A DNA stretch of 64,000 nt from DAHUXN01 sp963729815 (GTDB lineage Bacteria; Acidobacteriota; Terriglobia; Acidiferrales; UBA7541): assembly GCA_963729815.1 (NCBI GenBank), contig CAVSPU010000004.1, forward strand, positions 1,116,001-1,180,000, given 5' to 3'. Every line of letters starts with the position of its first letter. Within the stretch, counting starts at the first letter, position 1. The position numbers and the translations under genes were made by a program. The notes under the pieces are model-generated. The model saw nothing but the letters and a program-made list of their open reading frames with translations, made no database searches and was not told the DNA's origin. Below are positions 52,997 through 61,596 of the stretch, piece by piece.

Positions 52997-53319
52997 TTTC
53001 TAATCGCCAACTTTGGCGCCCTGTCACTGCGGCGTTGCTGCTATCGCCCCGGCTCTATTGGTTCCTCGCGTCCTCATCCACTCCCGCGCAACCTGTCCCT
53101 CATTCGGTCCGCGCAATTTCTAATCGGGACACCAACGTTCAGTGAATTTTCCGTAACTCACAGAAAACAAACGCGCGCACCCCATGCTAATCGGGACAAT
53201 TTTCAGTCCTCATTCAATCCAGATCATCGCTCGCCGCGGCCATTTCTAATCGATAGACTCCAAACGACGCATTTCCCCGCAACTCGCAGAAATCAAACGC
53301 TCGTACCCCTTTCTAATCG
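52997..53319. repeat. Non-coding tract with five copies of a TTTCTAATCG element
   Basis: TTTCTAATCG occurs at 52997, 53117, 53243 and 53310, and ATGCTAATCG at 53184. The last four belong to two imperfect ~126-nt units: each has TTTCTAATCG, then an 'ACTC(A/G)CAGAAA(A/T)CAAACG' stretch, then a second CTAATCG. Start-to-start spacings are 120, 67, 59 and 67 nt. No gene is seen in the wider 658-base gap (52693-53350). Irregular spacing and diverged units argue against CRISPR. Confidence 0.6.
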
Positions 53320-53350
53320 ATGTGCACACGGCTCTTTGGCGCATTGCTTT

Positions 53351-53803
53351 TCACGATGCGTGCTCGACCAGCCGCTTCAGCCGCGCCAGCTCCCCACGAT
53401 CGCGCCGCGCCACCGCGTGACGCGTCAACAGCCAGTCAAGGAATTTGGGGATCCGCCCCGGCATTTCGTATCGGTCGCGCATCCGCACGCGCGAGCCGGT
53501 CTCCGCCGCCTCGATTTCCCAGCGCTGCATTCCGCGCACGCCAAAGGCGTCCTGGAATTGCCATTCGAGCACGCGCCCGCGCTCGAATTCCGTCACCACC
53601 GCCGTGTGCGACACTTCGCGTTTTCCCAGCCGTCCCGTCAGGCGCACTTTGATGCCATTGCGGAACTCGCTCGCGCCCCCTTGCACTTCGAATTGCAAAT
53701 CCAGTTCGCGCCCATACCACGCGCCCATGCGATGCGGCACAAAAAATGCGCCCACGATTTTCCCCGGTGCCGCGATTTCCTGTGTGAAAGTCAGATCAGC
53801 CAT
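53351..53803 (-). CDS. SRPBCC (START/Bet v 1-like) family protein
   Basis: 150 residues with the helix-grip pattern: N-terminal strand 'LTFTQEIAAPGKIVGAFF', antiparallel strands ('LDLQFEVQGGASEFRNGIKV', 'RVLEWQFQDAFGVRGMQRW') and a long C-terminal helix ('GELARLKRLVEHAS'). The fold binds a hydrophobic ligand; members include polyketide cyclases and chaperone-like proteins. It is divergent from the cytochrome P450 gene with 150 nt between, so a shared promoter and perhaps shared pathway are possible. No ribosome-binding site is clear at 53803; longer upstream frames are antisense to the P450 gene. Confidence 0.75.
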   Translation of the reverse strand: MADLTFTQEIAAPGKIVGAFFVPHRMGAWYGRELDLQFEVQGGASEFRNGIKVRLTGRLGKREVSHTAVVTEFERGRVLEWQFQDAFGVRGMQRWEIEAAETGSRVRMRDRYEMPGRIPKFLDWLLTRHAVARRDRGELARLKRLVEHAS

Positions 53804-53953
53804 CAGACGCGTTATCTTACCGGACGCGCCTGCAGGAACCAATCTCTGAACACTTTCGCGCATATCGCCGCTCTCGATGTGGGCGCGAATGTGAAAACAT
53901 GCATTCCGCCTCGCGCTGAGGTAAAAAGGAAGTGCGGATTCATCGCACGCGAC

Positions 53954-55333
53954 ATGGCCGCCACCACAAATCGCCCGCCAGGCCCTCGCGGCAAGCCCCT
54001 CGTTGGCGTTGCACTCGATCTGCGCAAGCACGGCCTCAATTTGCTGGTGCGCGCCGCGCGCGATTACGGCGACATCGTTTATTTGCCGCTCGCGTTCGGA
54101 CAGAACCGCATTTTGCTTAATCATCCCGATTTCATCGAGCAAGTGCTCGTCGTCCAGCAGCATAAATTTCACAAGAGCGCGATGGCCCAGGCGGCCACGC
54201 GCCGCCTGCTGGGAAACGGCCTGCTCAATAGCGAAGATGATTTCTGGCGGCGCCAGCGAAGGCTCGCGCAGCCCGCGTTTCAGAAAACGCGCGTCAACGA
54301 ATATGCGCCAACGATGATCGAGCACGCGCTCGCGCACACGGAAAAATGGCACGACGGCGAAGTCCGCGATATCGCCGATGAAATGTCGCGCCTCACGTGC
54401 GGAATCGCGGTGAAAACTCTTTTCGGCCTCGATCTTGGACCGCAAGCCGATCGCGTCAGTGAGAATCTGACGAAATTAATGCGTCACCAGATCCATCGCG
54501 TCCGGTCGCCTTTTCGGATCCCGGCTCGCTGGCCGACTCCCGCAAACCGGCGCGCCGATGCCGCGTTTGCGTACCTTGATTCGCTGGTATACGGGATTAT
54601 CGATGAGCGGCGCGCGCGCGGCGCCGGAGGCAACGATCTTCTCTCCCGCTTGATTTCCGCGATGGATGAAGACGGTACGCAAATGACGCCGCGGCAATTG
54701 CGCGACGAGACCATGACGCTGTTCCTCGCCGGACATGAAACCACGGCGCTCACGCTCAGTTGGACTTGGTATCTCCTCGCGCAAAATCCCGCTGCGGAGA
54801 CGCGCTTGCATGAAGAACTCGTTCGCGTGCTCGCCGGGCGCCCGCCGCAGCCGGAAGATTGTGAATCGCTTCCATATCTGGCCGCCGTCATTCACGAAGC
54901 TCTGCGCCTCTATCCGCCCGCGTACCTCATCGCCAGACTCGCGACGGAGCCGTTCGAAGTCGGCGGCTACTCGTTCCCCGCCGGCGCGACTGTGCTGATG
55001 TCGCAGTGGGTCACGCATCGCGATGCGCGCTATTTTCCTGACCCGCTTGTTTTTCGTCCCGAGCGCTGGCTTGATGGATTAATTGCGCGATTGCCCGCGC
55101 ACGCCTACTTCCCGTTCGGCGGCGGACCGCGGCGATGCATCGGACAAGGTTTCGCGATGTTGGAAGCGGCGCTGGTGACGGCGGCGCTGGCGCAGCGATT
55201 TCGTTTCGAGCTGGTGGCGGGGCAAACCATCGTGCCCGAGCCGCTGGTCACGCTGCGGCCGCGCGGCGGAATTCGAATGCGAATTCACTGTCGCGCCGCA
55301 GTTCCTCAGACGCAAGCCTCGGCCGCGCCTTAG
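53954..55333 (+). CDS. Cytochrome P450
   Basis: 459 residues with all P450 landmarks: the I-helix oxygen-activation motif 'LAGHETTA', E-x-x-R in 'EALRLYPP', the 'RPERW' meander (FRPERWLDG), and the heme-binding loop 'FPFGGGPRRCIGQGFAM' with thiolate ligand Cys395. Similarity is to the CYP102/CYP4-like class with a proline-rich N-terminus (MAATTNRPPGPRG), so it is likely soluble and needs separate ferredoxin and reductase, none of which are nearby. Substrate is unknown; the SRPBCC neighbour hints at fatty acids, steroids or polyketides. ATG 53954 gives a normal length; a longer in-frame region upstream is antisense to the SRPBCC gene. Confidence 0.92.
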   Translation: MAATTNRPPGPRGKPLVGVALDLRKHGLNLLVRAARDYGDIVYLPLAFGQNRILLNHPDFIEQVLVVQQHKFHKSAMAQAATRRLLGNGLLNSEDDFWRRQRRLAQPAFQKTRVNEYAPTMIEHALAHTEKWHDGEVRDIADEMSRLTCGIAVKTLFGLDLGPQADRVSENLTKLMRHQIHRVRSPFRIPARWPTPANRRADAAFAYLDSLVYGIIDERRARGAGGNDLLSRLISAMDEDGTQMTPRQLRDETMTLFLAGHETTALTLSWTWYLLAQNPAAETRLHEELVRVLAGRPPQPEDCESLPYLAAVIHEALRLYPPAYLIARLATEPFEVGGYSFPAGATVLMSQWVTHRDARYFPDPLVFRPERWLDGLIARLPAHAYFPFGGGPRRCIGQGFAMLEAALVTAALAQRFRFELVAGQTIVPEPLVTLRPRGGIRMRIHCRAAVPQTQASAAP

Positions 55334-55334
55334 T

Positions 55335-56705
55335 TCATTTCACGAATTCTGGCTGCTTGCCCTCCGCCCAGGGGTCGTACGCCAGCGCGAAATTCACGCG
55401 CTCCGTGAGCGGCGGATGATTGAAGAGCCACACTTCGATGAATGGATTGGGATCGGGATCCGAGAGATCCACCGCGCCGAGAATCTCAAATGCCTGCGCT
55501 GCCACCTGGTTCGAACCAGGGATAAGGCCGTGGGTCACTTCGAGGCCATATTGATCGGCCTGATGCTCGATGTGGCGGCTGAACGTGTTGGTAATCGGAG
55601 ATGCGACAAAACCCAGGATCGCAAACCACAAGAGCAGCACGGGCAATGAGGCCCAATCATCCGTGCCGCGAATGCCCCATGCACCGCTCCAGCGCGACAG
55701 CGACCAGAGCATCCCGCGAAACCCGAGATAGAGCAGAATTAGAAGCACCACGGCGGCAAACACCAGCCCTTTGTAAACATGGCCTAAAACGTAGTGCCCC
55801 ATTTCGTGGCCGAAGACAAACATGGTTTCCGGCACGGTCATTTTCTGGATGGTCGTGTCCCACACGACGACGCGCTTCGACGCGCCAATCCCGGTCACAT
55901 ACGCATTAAGTCCATTTGTTTTTTCGCTCGCCTTCATCAGGAACATGCGGTCCGGCGGGATGTTCATATTGGCGCGATGAACCACCTGCTCGAGCGCGGT
56001 GACGAGCTGCGGATCGGTATTCTGGAGCGGCTCGAACTTGTTGAAGAGCGGGTCAATCACAAGCGGCGAAAGGAAAATCAGAAAAACAAGAATCGGCAGC
56101 GTGATGAGCCAGAAATAAAACCACCAACGGCGCGGGCTGTGCCGGATGATGGCGTAAAGAATCCAGATGAGAATGATGCCGAGAATAAAGCTGAGGATTT
56201 GGCCTTTTGTCCAATCCCACGCCCAGGAGCCCCAGCCCTGCACGGAAATCGCGTAGCTGCGCTCGAGCCACTGGCCGAAAATATCCGGAGGCAATCCGAG
56301 GACGGCGATGGTCAGCAGAAGCAGAGGGGCAAAAATTACGGCTTGCAAGAAACGATTGTTCAGATGCTCAGCCCAGTCGCGATATTTTGGCGCGAGCCGC
56401 CAAACAAGCACGAGCAACAACACAATCACGCCCCAAATAAAATCGACGAAGTAGAGAATGTATTGCGCGCGCGAATACTTCACCGCCTTTTCGTAAAGGT
56501 CCGGCGGCAACGTGTAAGACTTCACTTCGACCGTGGCCTGACGACTTTGCGGCTGCGCAGACGCCGCCGGAGGCTGCGCCTGAGGCGCGGACGTTGACCC
56601 GGGAATCGCCGCGGCTGCAGCAGGACGGGCAAATACACCCGGCGCGGCGAACAAGAAGAAAAGAGCGGCACAGGCCAAGGCATTGGGAATACGGAGCTGG
56701 ATCAT
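55335..56705 (-). CDS. M48 family (Ste24/CAAX-prenyl protease-like) membrane metallopeptidase
   Basis: 456 residues. After a signal peptide and an Ala/Pro/Gln-rich linker, five to seven membrane helices surround the zinc site H300-E-x-x-H304 ('FGHEMGHYVLGH') with the third ligand E380 ('HIEHQADQYGLE'). 'HPPLTERV' near the C-terminus is an M48 hallmark. In eukaryotes Ste24 trims prenylated proteins; bacterial relatives (HtpX/BepA-like) do membrane-protein quality control. ATG 56705 follows GAGGAGGGAAG. It is tail to tail with the P450 gene, a single base apart. Confidence 0.9.
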   Translation of the reverse strand: MIQLRIPNALACAALFFLFAAPGVFARPAAAAAIPGSTSAPQAQPPAASAQPQSRQATVEVKSYTLPPDLYEKAVKYSRAQYILYFVDFIWGVIVLLLVLVWRLAPKYRDWAEHLNNRFLQAVIFAPLLLLTIAVLGLPPDIFGQWLERSYAISVQGWGSWAWDWTKGQILSFILGIILIWILYAIIRHSPRRWWFYFWLITLPILVFLIFLSPLVIDPLFNKFEPLQNTDPQLVTALEQVVHRANMNIPPDRMFLMKASEKTNGLNAYVTGIGASKRVVVWDTTIQKMTVPETMFVFGHEMGHYVLGHVYKGLVFAAVVLLILLYLGFRGMLWSLSRWSGAWGIRGTDDWASLPVLLLWFAILGFVASPITNTFSRHIEHQADQYGLEVTHGLIPGSNQVAAQAFEILGAVDLSDPDPNPFIEVWLFNHPPLTERVNFALAYDPWAEGKQPEFVK

Positions 56706-57018
56706 CTTCCCTCCTCAGAGGAGCGAAATGTTGCGAGACATCCGCATTTTTCGGTGGGTTCCGATAGCTGCGGCATTATGCTTCGAGTCGCGGCTGTCCA
56801 CAAGCGGGATTCATCCGGGGCGAAGATGAAAATCGTTTTGTTTTCGACGGAATAATCTCGCTAAAAGTGTCAAAACTTAAAGATGCGTTGGCCGATTTTT
56901 CAAACGTGAAATGCTGGGCCGGAGGACAGTTACCTCTTTGGGTGCTAGCCGGAGAGCCAGGCAGGTGTATGGCAGAAAAGCCAGCTACGATGTAAGGGAG
57001 GTATTTCGAGGCAACGCC
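56706..57018. other. Divergent intergenic region, 313 bases
   Basis: No gene is seen. It should hold the promoters of the M48 peptidase (left) and the secreted coiled-coil protein (right). An AT-rich stretch near 56820-56910 is the best place for them, but no single -10/-35 pair stands out. Confidence 0.45.
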
Positions 57019-57687
57019 ATGGCATACCGAAAAGTTGCAATAAGCATTCTAACGTCGGGGATGATTTGCGGGCTTTTAAGCTGTCCGGCAGTAATGGCAC
57101 GACAGCCGCAATCGAGCCAGACAGCCCAGTCGAGCCAGACAGCCCAATCCGGTCAATCGGATCAATCGGTTGCCGATGCGGCTCGCAAGGCCGCCGAGCA
57201 ACAGAAACAGACGCCAAAGACAAAGCCGACGGTATGGACGAACGATAATCTGCCAAGCGATCCGAGCGGCGTGAGCGTGGTGGGCCAGCCGCCTCCGCCG
57301 CCAGCCCCGCCGGCAGCGAGCGCAAACGCAAAGACTGGCGCTGCGGCCGCGACGCCCGCAGGGAAGGCTGCGCCGGAAAATCCGAAACAGATTGCGGGGG
57401 ATCTGGCCAAGGCAAAAGCGGACCTTGATACCGAAAAGAAACAACTCGCGGTGATGCAAATTGACCTGACGATTCTGCAGCGGCAGTTCAAGCTCGATTC
57501 CGACACATACTACGGGCAGACAAACTACGCGGCGGACACACAGGGCAAGGCTAAGCTCGACACCGAAAAGGCCGAGATCGACAGCAAGACGAGCGATGTT
57601 CACGCGCAAGAGGAAAAAGTGTTCGCGCTGCAAAAGGTGATTCAATCGCTGAACGATCAATCAAGCGCGGCGAATCCTCAATCGTAA
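57019..57687 (+). CDS. Secreted low-complexity / coiled-coil protein
   Basis: 222 residues with a signal peptide (MAYRKVAISILTSGMICGLL...). Next comes a Gln/Ser repeat region with 'SSQTAQ' units at ~32-48, a Pro/Ala linker, and a C-terminal heptad-pattern coiled coil (~127-215, 'DLAKAKADLDTEKKQLAVMQ' and on). A periplasmic structural or anchoring role is plausible, but the family is not recognised. The Gln/Ser repeat arose by short tandem duplication. GAGG lies 8 nt before ATG 57019. Confidence 0.7.
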   Translation: MAYRKVAISILTSGMICGLLSCPAVMARQPQSSQTAQSSQTAQSGQSDQSVADAARKAAEQQKQTPKTKPTVWTNDNLPSDPSGVSVVGQPPPPPAPPAASANAKTGAAAATPAGKAAPENPKQIAGDLAKAKADLDTEKKQLAVMQIDLTILQRQFKLDSDTYYGQTNYAADTQGKAKLDTEKAEIDSKTSDVHAQEEKVFALQKVIQSLNDQSSAANPQS

Positions 57688-57875
57688 GCCAAATTGCACA
57701 TTTCCGCGTACGCGTCGGCTCGCGGGCGGCCGCCTCTCGGCCTGAAACTCCCGCGCACATCCGCCACAGATCAATTGACAGTTTCTTGCGCTCGTCTCTT
57801 GCACTCGTCGCTTGCGGTTCGCCCGCACGCATGGCACGATGATTTGACGCGAGATTGAAGACCGCCAGCGAGGTC

Positions 57876-58205
57876 ATGAAGACGCCGACCGATCATCCGG
57901 CTATTTTGACACCCACCGAGGTCCTCGTCCCCGTTCAGCGTCCCTCACGAAAACGTCTCGCTCTTGCTTTCTTGATCGCTGCCGTCTCTGATGTTCTGTC
58001 CTTCTGGATGGTGCTCGCGCCGCCCGTGCAGTGGGTGATTGACCTTGGAACGGCGATACTCCTATTTCTGGTTCTCGGCCGTCGATGGGCGATTTTGCCG
58101 GGATTGATCGCGGAAGCCATCCCCGGAATGGGCGTTTTCCCCGTGTGGATCCTCGTGGTCCTCTCCATCATCGTCTACGACGACATCAAAGGCCGCAAAC
58201 ACTAG
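57876..58205 (+). CDS. Small membrane protein of unknown function
   Basis: 109 residues with three hydrophobic helices ('LALAFLIAAVSDVLSFWMVL', 'VIDLGTAILLFLVLGRRWAI', 'MGVFPVWILVVLSIIVYDDI'). No motif identifies it. The start is uncertain: ATG 57876 has GAGG very close, and a TTG at 57855 is an alternative giving seven more residues. Compact size and charged ends suggest an inner-membrane accessory protein. Confidence 0.6.
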   Translation: MKTPTDHPAILTPTEVLVPVQRPSRKRLALAFLIAAVSDVLSFWMVLAPPVQWVIDLGTAILLFLVLGRRWAILPGLIAEAIPGMGVFPVWILVVLSIIVYDDIKGRKH

Positions 58206-58230
58206 GTTCGGATTGGTCAGGATTTCGCAA

Positions 58231-58258
58231 ACGCGGTAATCGGAAGTTGACCTATTAC
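58231..58258 (+). repeat. Direct repeat, left copy, flanking a lower-GC island
   Basis: 28 nt beginning ACGCGGTAATCGGAAG and ending CCTATTAC. It matches 59064-59091 at 24 of 28 positions, all four differences being transitions. It borders a ~800-base lower-GC segment containing one hypothetical gene. Confidence 0.6.
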
Positions 58259-58343
58259 GGATGAACGAATAGTGACTCAGATTGACGTAGTAGGTTAGTC
58301 TCCGATTATCTGACTAACTAGGGTTACGGTCCGGCAACCTTCC

Positions 58344-58955
58344 TCAAAATGCCAACATAGGAACACTAGCGTGGACTGGCACCTCTCGCCATTTACCGTC
58401 TTTTTTCTCAAAGAAGTGATACGTCCCGCCACCGCAAAGTTCACCGCATTGATTGAGCATCCACACGATTGCGCGATTTCTTTGGGGATTGAAACCCACC
58501 GCCGAGAAAGTATAAAAGCCATGCGCGAGTGGGTATCTCTCCGAAAGCGCATTCCAGCCTCCTTCGTGCAAAATGGTATTGATTGCGACCTCTGGTACTA
58601 TTTCATAAGGAGCGCTCAGGGGAATATTCTTGGTCAGTATTCTCGGAGGTCGATATTTGGTTACGAAATCGCTCAAGGTAGTTCCCCACAACTTCATAAA
58701 CTTCGAGTCGCCCTTGATGCCCAAATTATCAGTCGTAGTTTTCTCCCATGAGTCAGTCTGAGCTTGAACTACAAATGAAGAACCCTTTTCGCCACCTAAT
58801 AAAACTGCATAAATTTCATATGCATCCGCGTCCGTGTACAACTCCGCGGTGTTGGTCTTATTTTCCTTTGGGCGTTGTTGGGCTCGAAGGCATGGTAGCA
58901 GGCTGCCTTGGAGGAGAAGAAACACGAGAAACGTTCCAATGGTTCTGGCCCTCAT
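58344..58955 (-). CDS. Secreted protein of unknown function in a lower-GC island
   Basis: 203 residues with a signal peptide (MRARTIGTFLVFLLLQGSLL). The C-terminal region contains 'FSAVGFNPQRNRAIVWMLNQ' followed by C-G-E-L-C-G-G-G and 'YHFFEKKDGKWREV', a beta-hairpin pattern with a close cysteine pair seen in several uncharacterised secreted proteins. No enzymatic motif is evident. Base composition is clearly more AT-rich than neighbours, and the segment lies between direct repeats (58231 and 59064), so recent acquisition is possible. Confidence 0.65.
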   Translation of the reverse strand: MRARTIGTFLVFLLLQGSLLPCLRAQQRPKENKTNTAELYTDADAYEIYAVLLGGEKGSSFVVQAQTDSWEKTTTDNLGIKGDSKFMKLWGTTLSDFVTKYRPPRILTKNIPLSAPYEIVPEVAINTILHEGGWNALSERYPLAHGFYTFSAVGFNPQRNRAIVWMLNQCGELCGGGTYHFFEKKDGKWREVPVHASVPMLAF

Positions 58956-59255
58956 ATTTCAAGACCACAGCCGCTTCATTCGGCCACGACGAGAATTATG
59001 TAGACAAAGTAACACCTACCAACGAGATTTAATAGCTACACGGACGACTACAACGCCTGAGTAACGTGGTAATCGGAAATTGACCCACTACAGACAAATG
59101 CGGTTGCTGGACCGGGCGCGGTTTTCTGTGAAAGAATCGGCGAACTAGGCGGTTTTGCAATGCCGTGGAGACGGCGCCGCAGAGTGCGCGGCGTTCCGCC
59201 GGCTCCTCGGGGAACGCGAGCCTGCCGGGAATTCAACGGAAGAGGAGCAGGACAG
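58956..59255. other. Intergenic region, 300 bases
   Basis: Carries the promoter of the leftward secreted protein and the right copy of the direct repeat (59064-59091). The GC-rich part before the cold-shock gene is in frame with it but probably forms its leader rather than coding sequence. Confidence 0.45.
59064..59091 (+). repeat. Direct repeat, right copy, flanking a lower-GC island
   Basis: 28 nt beginning ACGTGGTAATCGGAAA and ending CCCACTAC, a 24/28 match in the same orientation as 58231-58258, 833 nt away. Same-orientation copies fit a duplicated target or recombination scar better than simple transposon ends. Confidence 0.6.
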
Positions 59256-59450
59256 TTGGCACGAGAACAGGGTGTGGTGAAGTGGTTTAACGCGGCCAAG
59301 GGATACGGATTCATTCAGCGGCAATCTGGCGAAGACGTCTTCGTTCACTTTTCGGCGATCGAAATGGATGGCTACAAATCGCTGAACGAAGGCCAACTCG
59401 TGGAGTTCGAAGTCAAGCAGGGCCCAAGGGTTCCCAGGCCGAAAGCGTGA
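59256..59450 (+). CDS. Cold-shock protein (CspA family)
   Basis: 64 residues. The RNA-binding motifs are 'GVVKWFNAAKGYGFIQ' (RNP1: KGYGFI) and 'DVFVHFSAI' (RNP2: VFVHF). The protein binds single-stranded RNA/DNA and melts secondary structure at low temperature. It is a little shorter than the 66-70 residues usual, with a basic end (PRVPRPKA) instead of the common 'GPQA' tail. TTG 59256 is chosen because GAGGAG lies about 8 nt upstream. The ~220-nt GC-rich leader could form the thermosensitive structure found in cspA mRNAs, but this is speculation. Confidence 0.9.
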   Translation: MAREQGVVKWFNAAKGYGFIQRQSGEDVFVHFSAIEMDGYKSLNEGQLVEFEVKQGPRVPRPKA

Positions 59451-59570
59451 CAAAGGTTTAGGGGGGTAGGGACGCTGCTTCGGCATCGGCGCCGGTGCAG
59501 CGACAGTGTTCGACGCGCCTGATGGCCGAACGCTTCCGCGCATCGCGACAGGCGCGCCAAGTGTGTTCTA

Positions 59571-59579
59571 TGCTACGAT
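59571..59579 (+). promoter_or_regulatory. Extended -10 element (TGCTACGAT) upstream of the TPR protein gene
   Basis: TGC plus TACGAT lies 30 nt before the GTG start at 59610, leaving a short leader that contains CCGGAGATG as ribosome-binding site. No -35 box is clear. Confidence 0.45.
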
Positions 59580-59609
59580 AAGGATTCCCATCATTACCGG
59601 AGATGACGA

Positions 59610-60335
59610 GTGGCGAAGCATATTTCACGCCAGGAATTGAAAACGGATCAGGTGCAGGAGGCGCTGTCGCATAGCGCCGAAGCGGTACTGTCGCACAAGA
59701 CGGCGTTGATTTACGGGGCCCTGGTCGTGATCGTGATCGCGGCGGGAATTTTTGGCTGGAGATTCTACACGCAACGGCAGTCCGTGAAGGCGTCCGCGGA
59801 ATTCAGCGACGCGATGCAGATTTTCCAGGCGCCAGTCATCGCCGCGGGACAGCCGCCGCAGCCAAACGAAATCAGCTATTCGGATTCCGCAAAGAAGTAT
59901 CAGGATGCACTGAAGAAATTCGAGGGCGTGGCCGGCGAGTATGGGCGCACACGGCCCGGACAACTGGCGCATTATTACGCGGCGCTGTGCTTCGAGCACC
60001 TGAACCAAGACGCACAGGCGATCAATCAGCTCACGGCAGTGCAGAACAGTTCGGACGCGGATTTCGCGGACATGGCGCGGTTCGAACTGGCGCAGATTTA
60101 TGATCGCGATGGCAAAGCCAGCCAGGCCGTGCAACTTTACAATGAACTGATGAAAAGCCCTTCGACGCTCGTTCCCGAGCCCGTTGTGATGCTGGCGCTG
60201 GCGGAACACTACCGGCAGACGAATCCAGCGGAGGCCGTAAAGCTTTACAATCAAATCAAGGTCCAGTTTCCGGACACAGGCGCGGCTGACCAGGCCGATC
60301 AGGAACTGGCACTCATTCCCGCCGGCAAATCCTAA
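59610..60335 (+). CDS. YfgM-like membrane-anchored TPR protein
   Basis: 241 residues with one membrane helix at ~31-50 ('TALIYGALVVIVIAAGIFGW') after a cytosolic, basic N-terminus. The periplasmic part consists of TPR-type helix pairs ('LAHYYAALCFEHLNQDAQAI', 'ARFELAQIYDRDGKASQAVQ'). The layout matches YfgM/DUF2133-type proteins that assist the Sec translocon, or ancillary TPR proteins of outer-membrane assembly. GTG 59610 has GGAG 7 nt upstream. It faces the VWA gene tail to tail. Confidence 0.8.
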   Translation: MAKHISRQELKTDQVQEALSHSAEAVLSHKTALIYGALVVIVIAAGIFGWRFYTQRQSVKASAEFSDAMQIFQAPVIAAGQPPQPNEISYSDSAKKYQDALKKFEGVAGEYGRTRPGQLAHYYAALCFEHLNQDAQAINQLTAVQNSSDADFADMARFELAQIYDRDGKASQAVQLYNELMKSPSTLVPEPVVMLALAEHYRQTNPAEAVKLYNQIKVQFPDTGAADQADQELALIPAGKS

Positions 60336-60438
60336 ATTCAAGCAATCGACACAAAGGGAAAATCGCTGGGCGCGGCCGCGGCGATCAGTGGAGCCTTTTG
60401 AGAGGCTCAACGAAAATCTCGCAAGGGCCGGCAAGAAA

Positions 60439-61395
60439 TCAATGCGCGGCGGGCAGATAAACTTGAGCTGGCGCCAGCAATTTGACGTGGGGAACTTCCG
60501 TGCTCACTTTCAACTCGCGGTAAGCAGACTTCTTGACTGGTGCGGCGCGGAAAGTCAGAAGATATTGCTGGCCGAGCATGGCGGTGAAGTCGCGCAAGAA
60601 AGGCTGGAATGATATGGGAGTGCCGTTGCCTTGAAAAAAGGCGTAGCCGCCCGTATCAGCAGCCAATTGGTTCAAAGAACCCTGGCCATTCAGATTGAGC
60701 ACGCCGCTGCGCGCTTCGGGCCCAGACGTTCCCGCAAAAATGCTGAAAACGGTGACGTTCGCATGCTGTGCCGCCTGAGTGGCCTGCTGGAGCGCCGGAT
60801 TTTCTCCCGGAGCAGTGTCATGGAAGCCATAGGTGGGATCGATTCCGTCGCTGAGCAGAAGGACCTCGCGGCGGGGCACGCCTGCGGGCCAATGCTTAAT
60901 CAGGTCGGCGAGGGCTTCATAGACGCTTGTCATGCCTGCGGCCGCGCCAAGAGTCATGTGCAGAGAATTGATCGCAGCCTCCCGGTCCGGCGTAAAGTTC
61001 GTACGCATCAGAGCGCTGCCGTTCTGCGCATAGGCCACGGCGACGGTCGAATTTGTTGGTAACGCGCGAACGAATTGGGAGATCTCGTCAAAATGCGCGC
61101 CAAGTCTGGTACTTGCATCCTGATCAATCAAGATCACGAGCTGAAGCTTCGAATCAGGAGTATTCACGGGCACCCAATCAACAATGGGGGTCCGCTTCCC
61201 GTCTTCGTGGACGGAAACATCCTGCTTCTGGAGGACAGGGGGAACTTCGCCGGATTTCTTCATGGTCGCTGTAACGGTCACCTGGACGAGGCCCGGCGAT
61301 GATGTCTGAGAGTCCTGGGCGAAGAGCGGAGAAGCAAGCAACAACGCGGACAGAAAAAAGAAAGCGACGGCGAGAAAAGGTGATTGCTTCTTCAT
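60439..61395 (-). CDS. Secreted VWA-domain protein
   Basis: 318 residues with a signal peptide (MKKQSPFLAVAFFFLSALLLASPLFAQ), a short beta domain ('TATMKKSGEVPPVLQKQDVS', ~35-75) and a von Willebrand factor A domain (~85-270). The metal-site motif D-x-S-x-S is altered to 'IDQDAST', while 'LLLSDGIDPTYG' keeps the third loop. Such single-VWA proteins are abundant in Acidobacteriota; they probably mediate protein contacts in the periplasm or outside. The altered MIDAS may change metal dependence. ATG 61395 has GAGGTGA upstream. Confidence 0.82.
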   Translation of the reverse strand: MKKQSPFLAVAFFFLSALLLASPLFAQDSQTSSPGLVQVTVTATMKKSGEVPPVLQKQDVSVHEDGKRTPIVDWVPVNTPDSKLQLVILIDQDASTRLGAHFDEISQFVRALPTNSTVAVAYAQNGSALMRTNFTPDREAAINSLHMTLGAAAGMTSVYEALADLIKHWPAGVPRREVLLLSDGIDPTYGFHDTAPGENPALQQATQAAQHANVTVFSIFAGTSGPEARSGVLNLNGQGSLNQLAADTGGYAFFQGNGTPISFQPFLRDFTAMLGQQYLLTFRAAPVKKSAYRELKVSTEVPHVKLLAPAQVYLPAAH

Positions 61396-61578
61396 TCTCA
61401 GTTCACCTCTGCCAGTAAACGAACGAATCATTACTCTACTCTTACCATATGTTTGATGAAATCTGCCGCGTTTTGGATACTTATCAGGAGAACTTGTTGC
61501 TTTACCTCACACCACTCACTCACATCGAAAAAGGGCCATTGGCAAGATGCGCCCATCCTGCACGGCGGCCCGTGAGTG

Positions 61579-61584
61579 TATAAT
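61579..61584 (+). promoter_or_regulatory. TATAAT -10 box just before the flavoenzyme gene
   Basis: A consensus TATAAT ends 12 nt before ATG 61597. A transcription start ~7 nt downstream would leave a leader of only about five nucleotides, so the mRNA may be nearly leaderless; consistent with this, no ribosome-binding site is seen. No -35 box. Confidence 0.45.
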
Positions 61585-61596
61585 TTGCGCGCCTCC

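Noticed and set aside
52997..53319. CRISPR array
   Set aside because: Repeats are only 10 nt, spacings are irregular (120, 67, 59, 67) and the spacers resemble each other; no cas genes are present.
53336..53953. In-frame N-terminal extension of the cytochrome P450
   Set aside because: It is antisense to the SRPBCC gene and adds 206 residues with no P450 similarity; the P450 start with RPPGPRG is normal.
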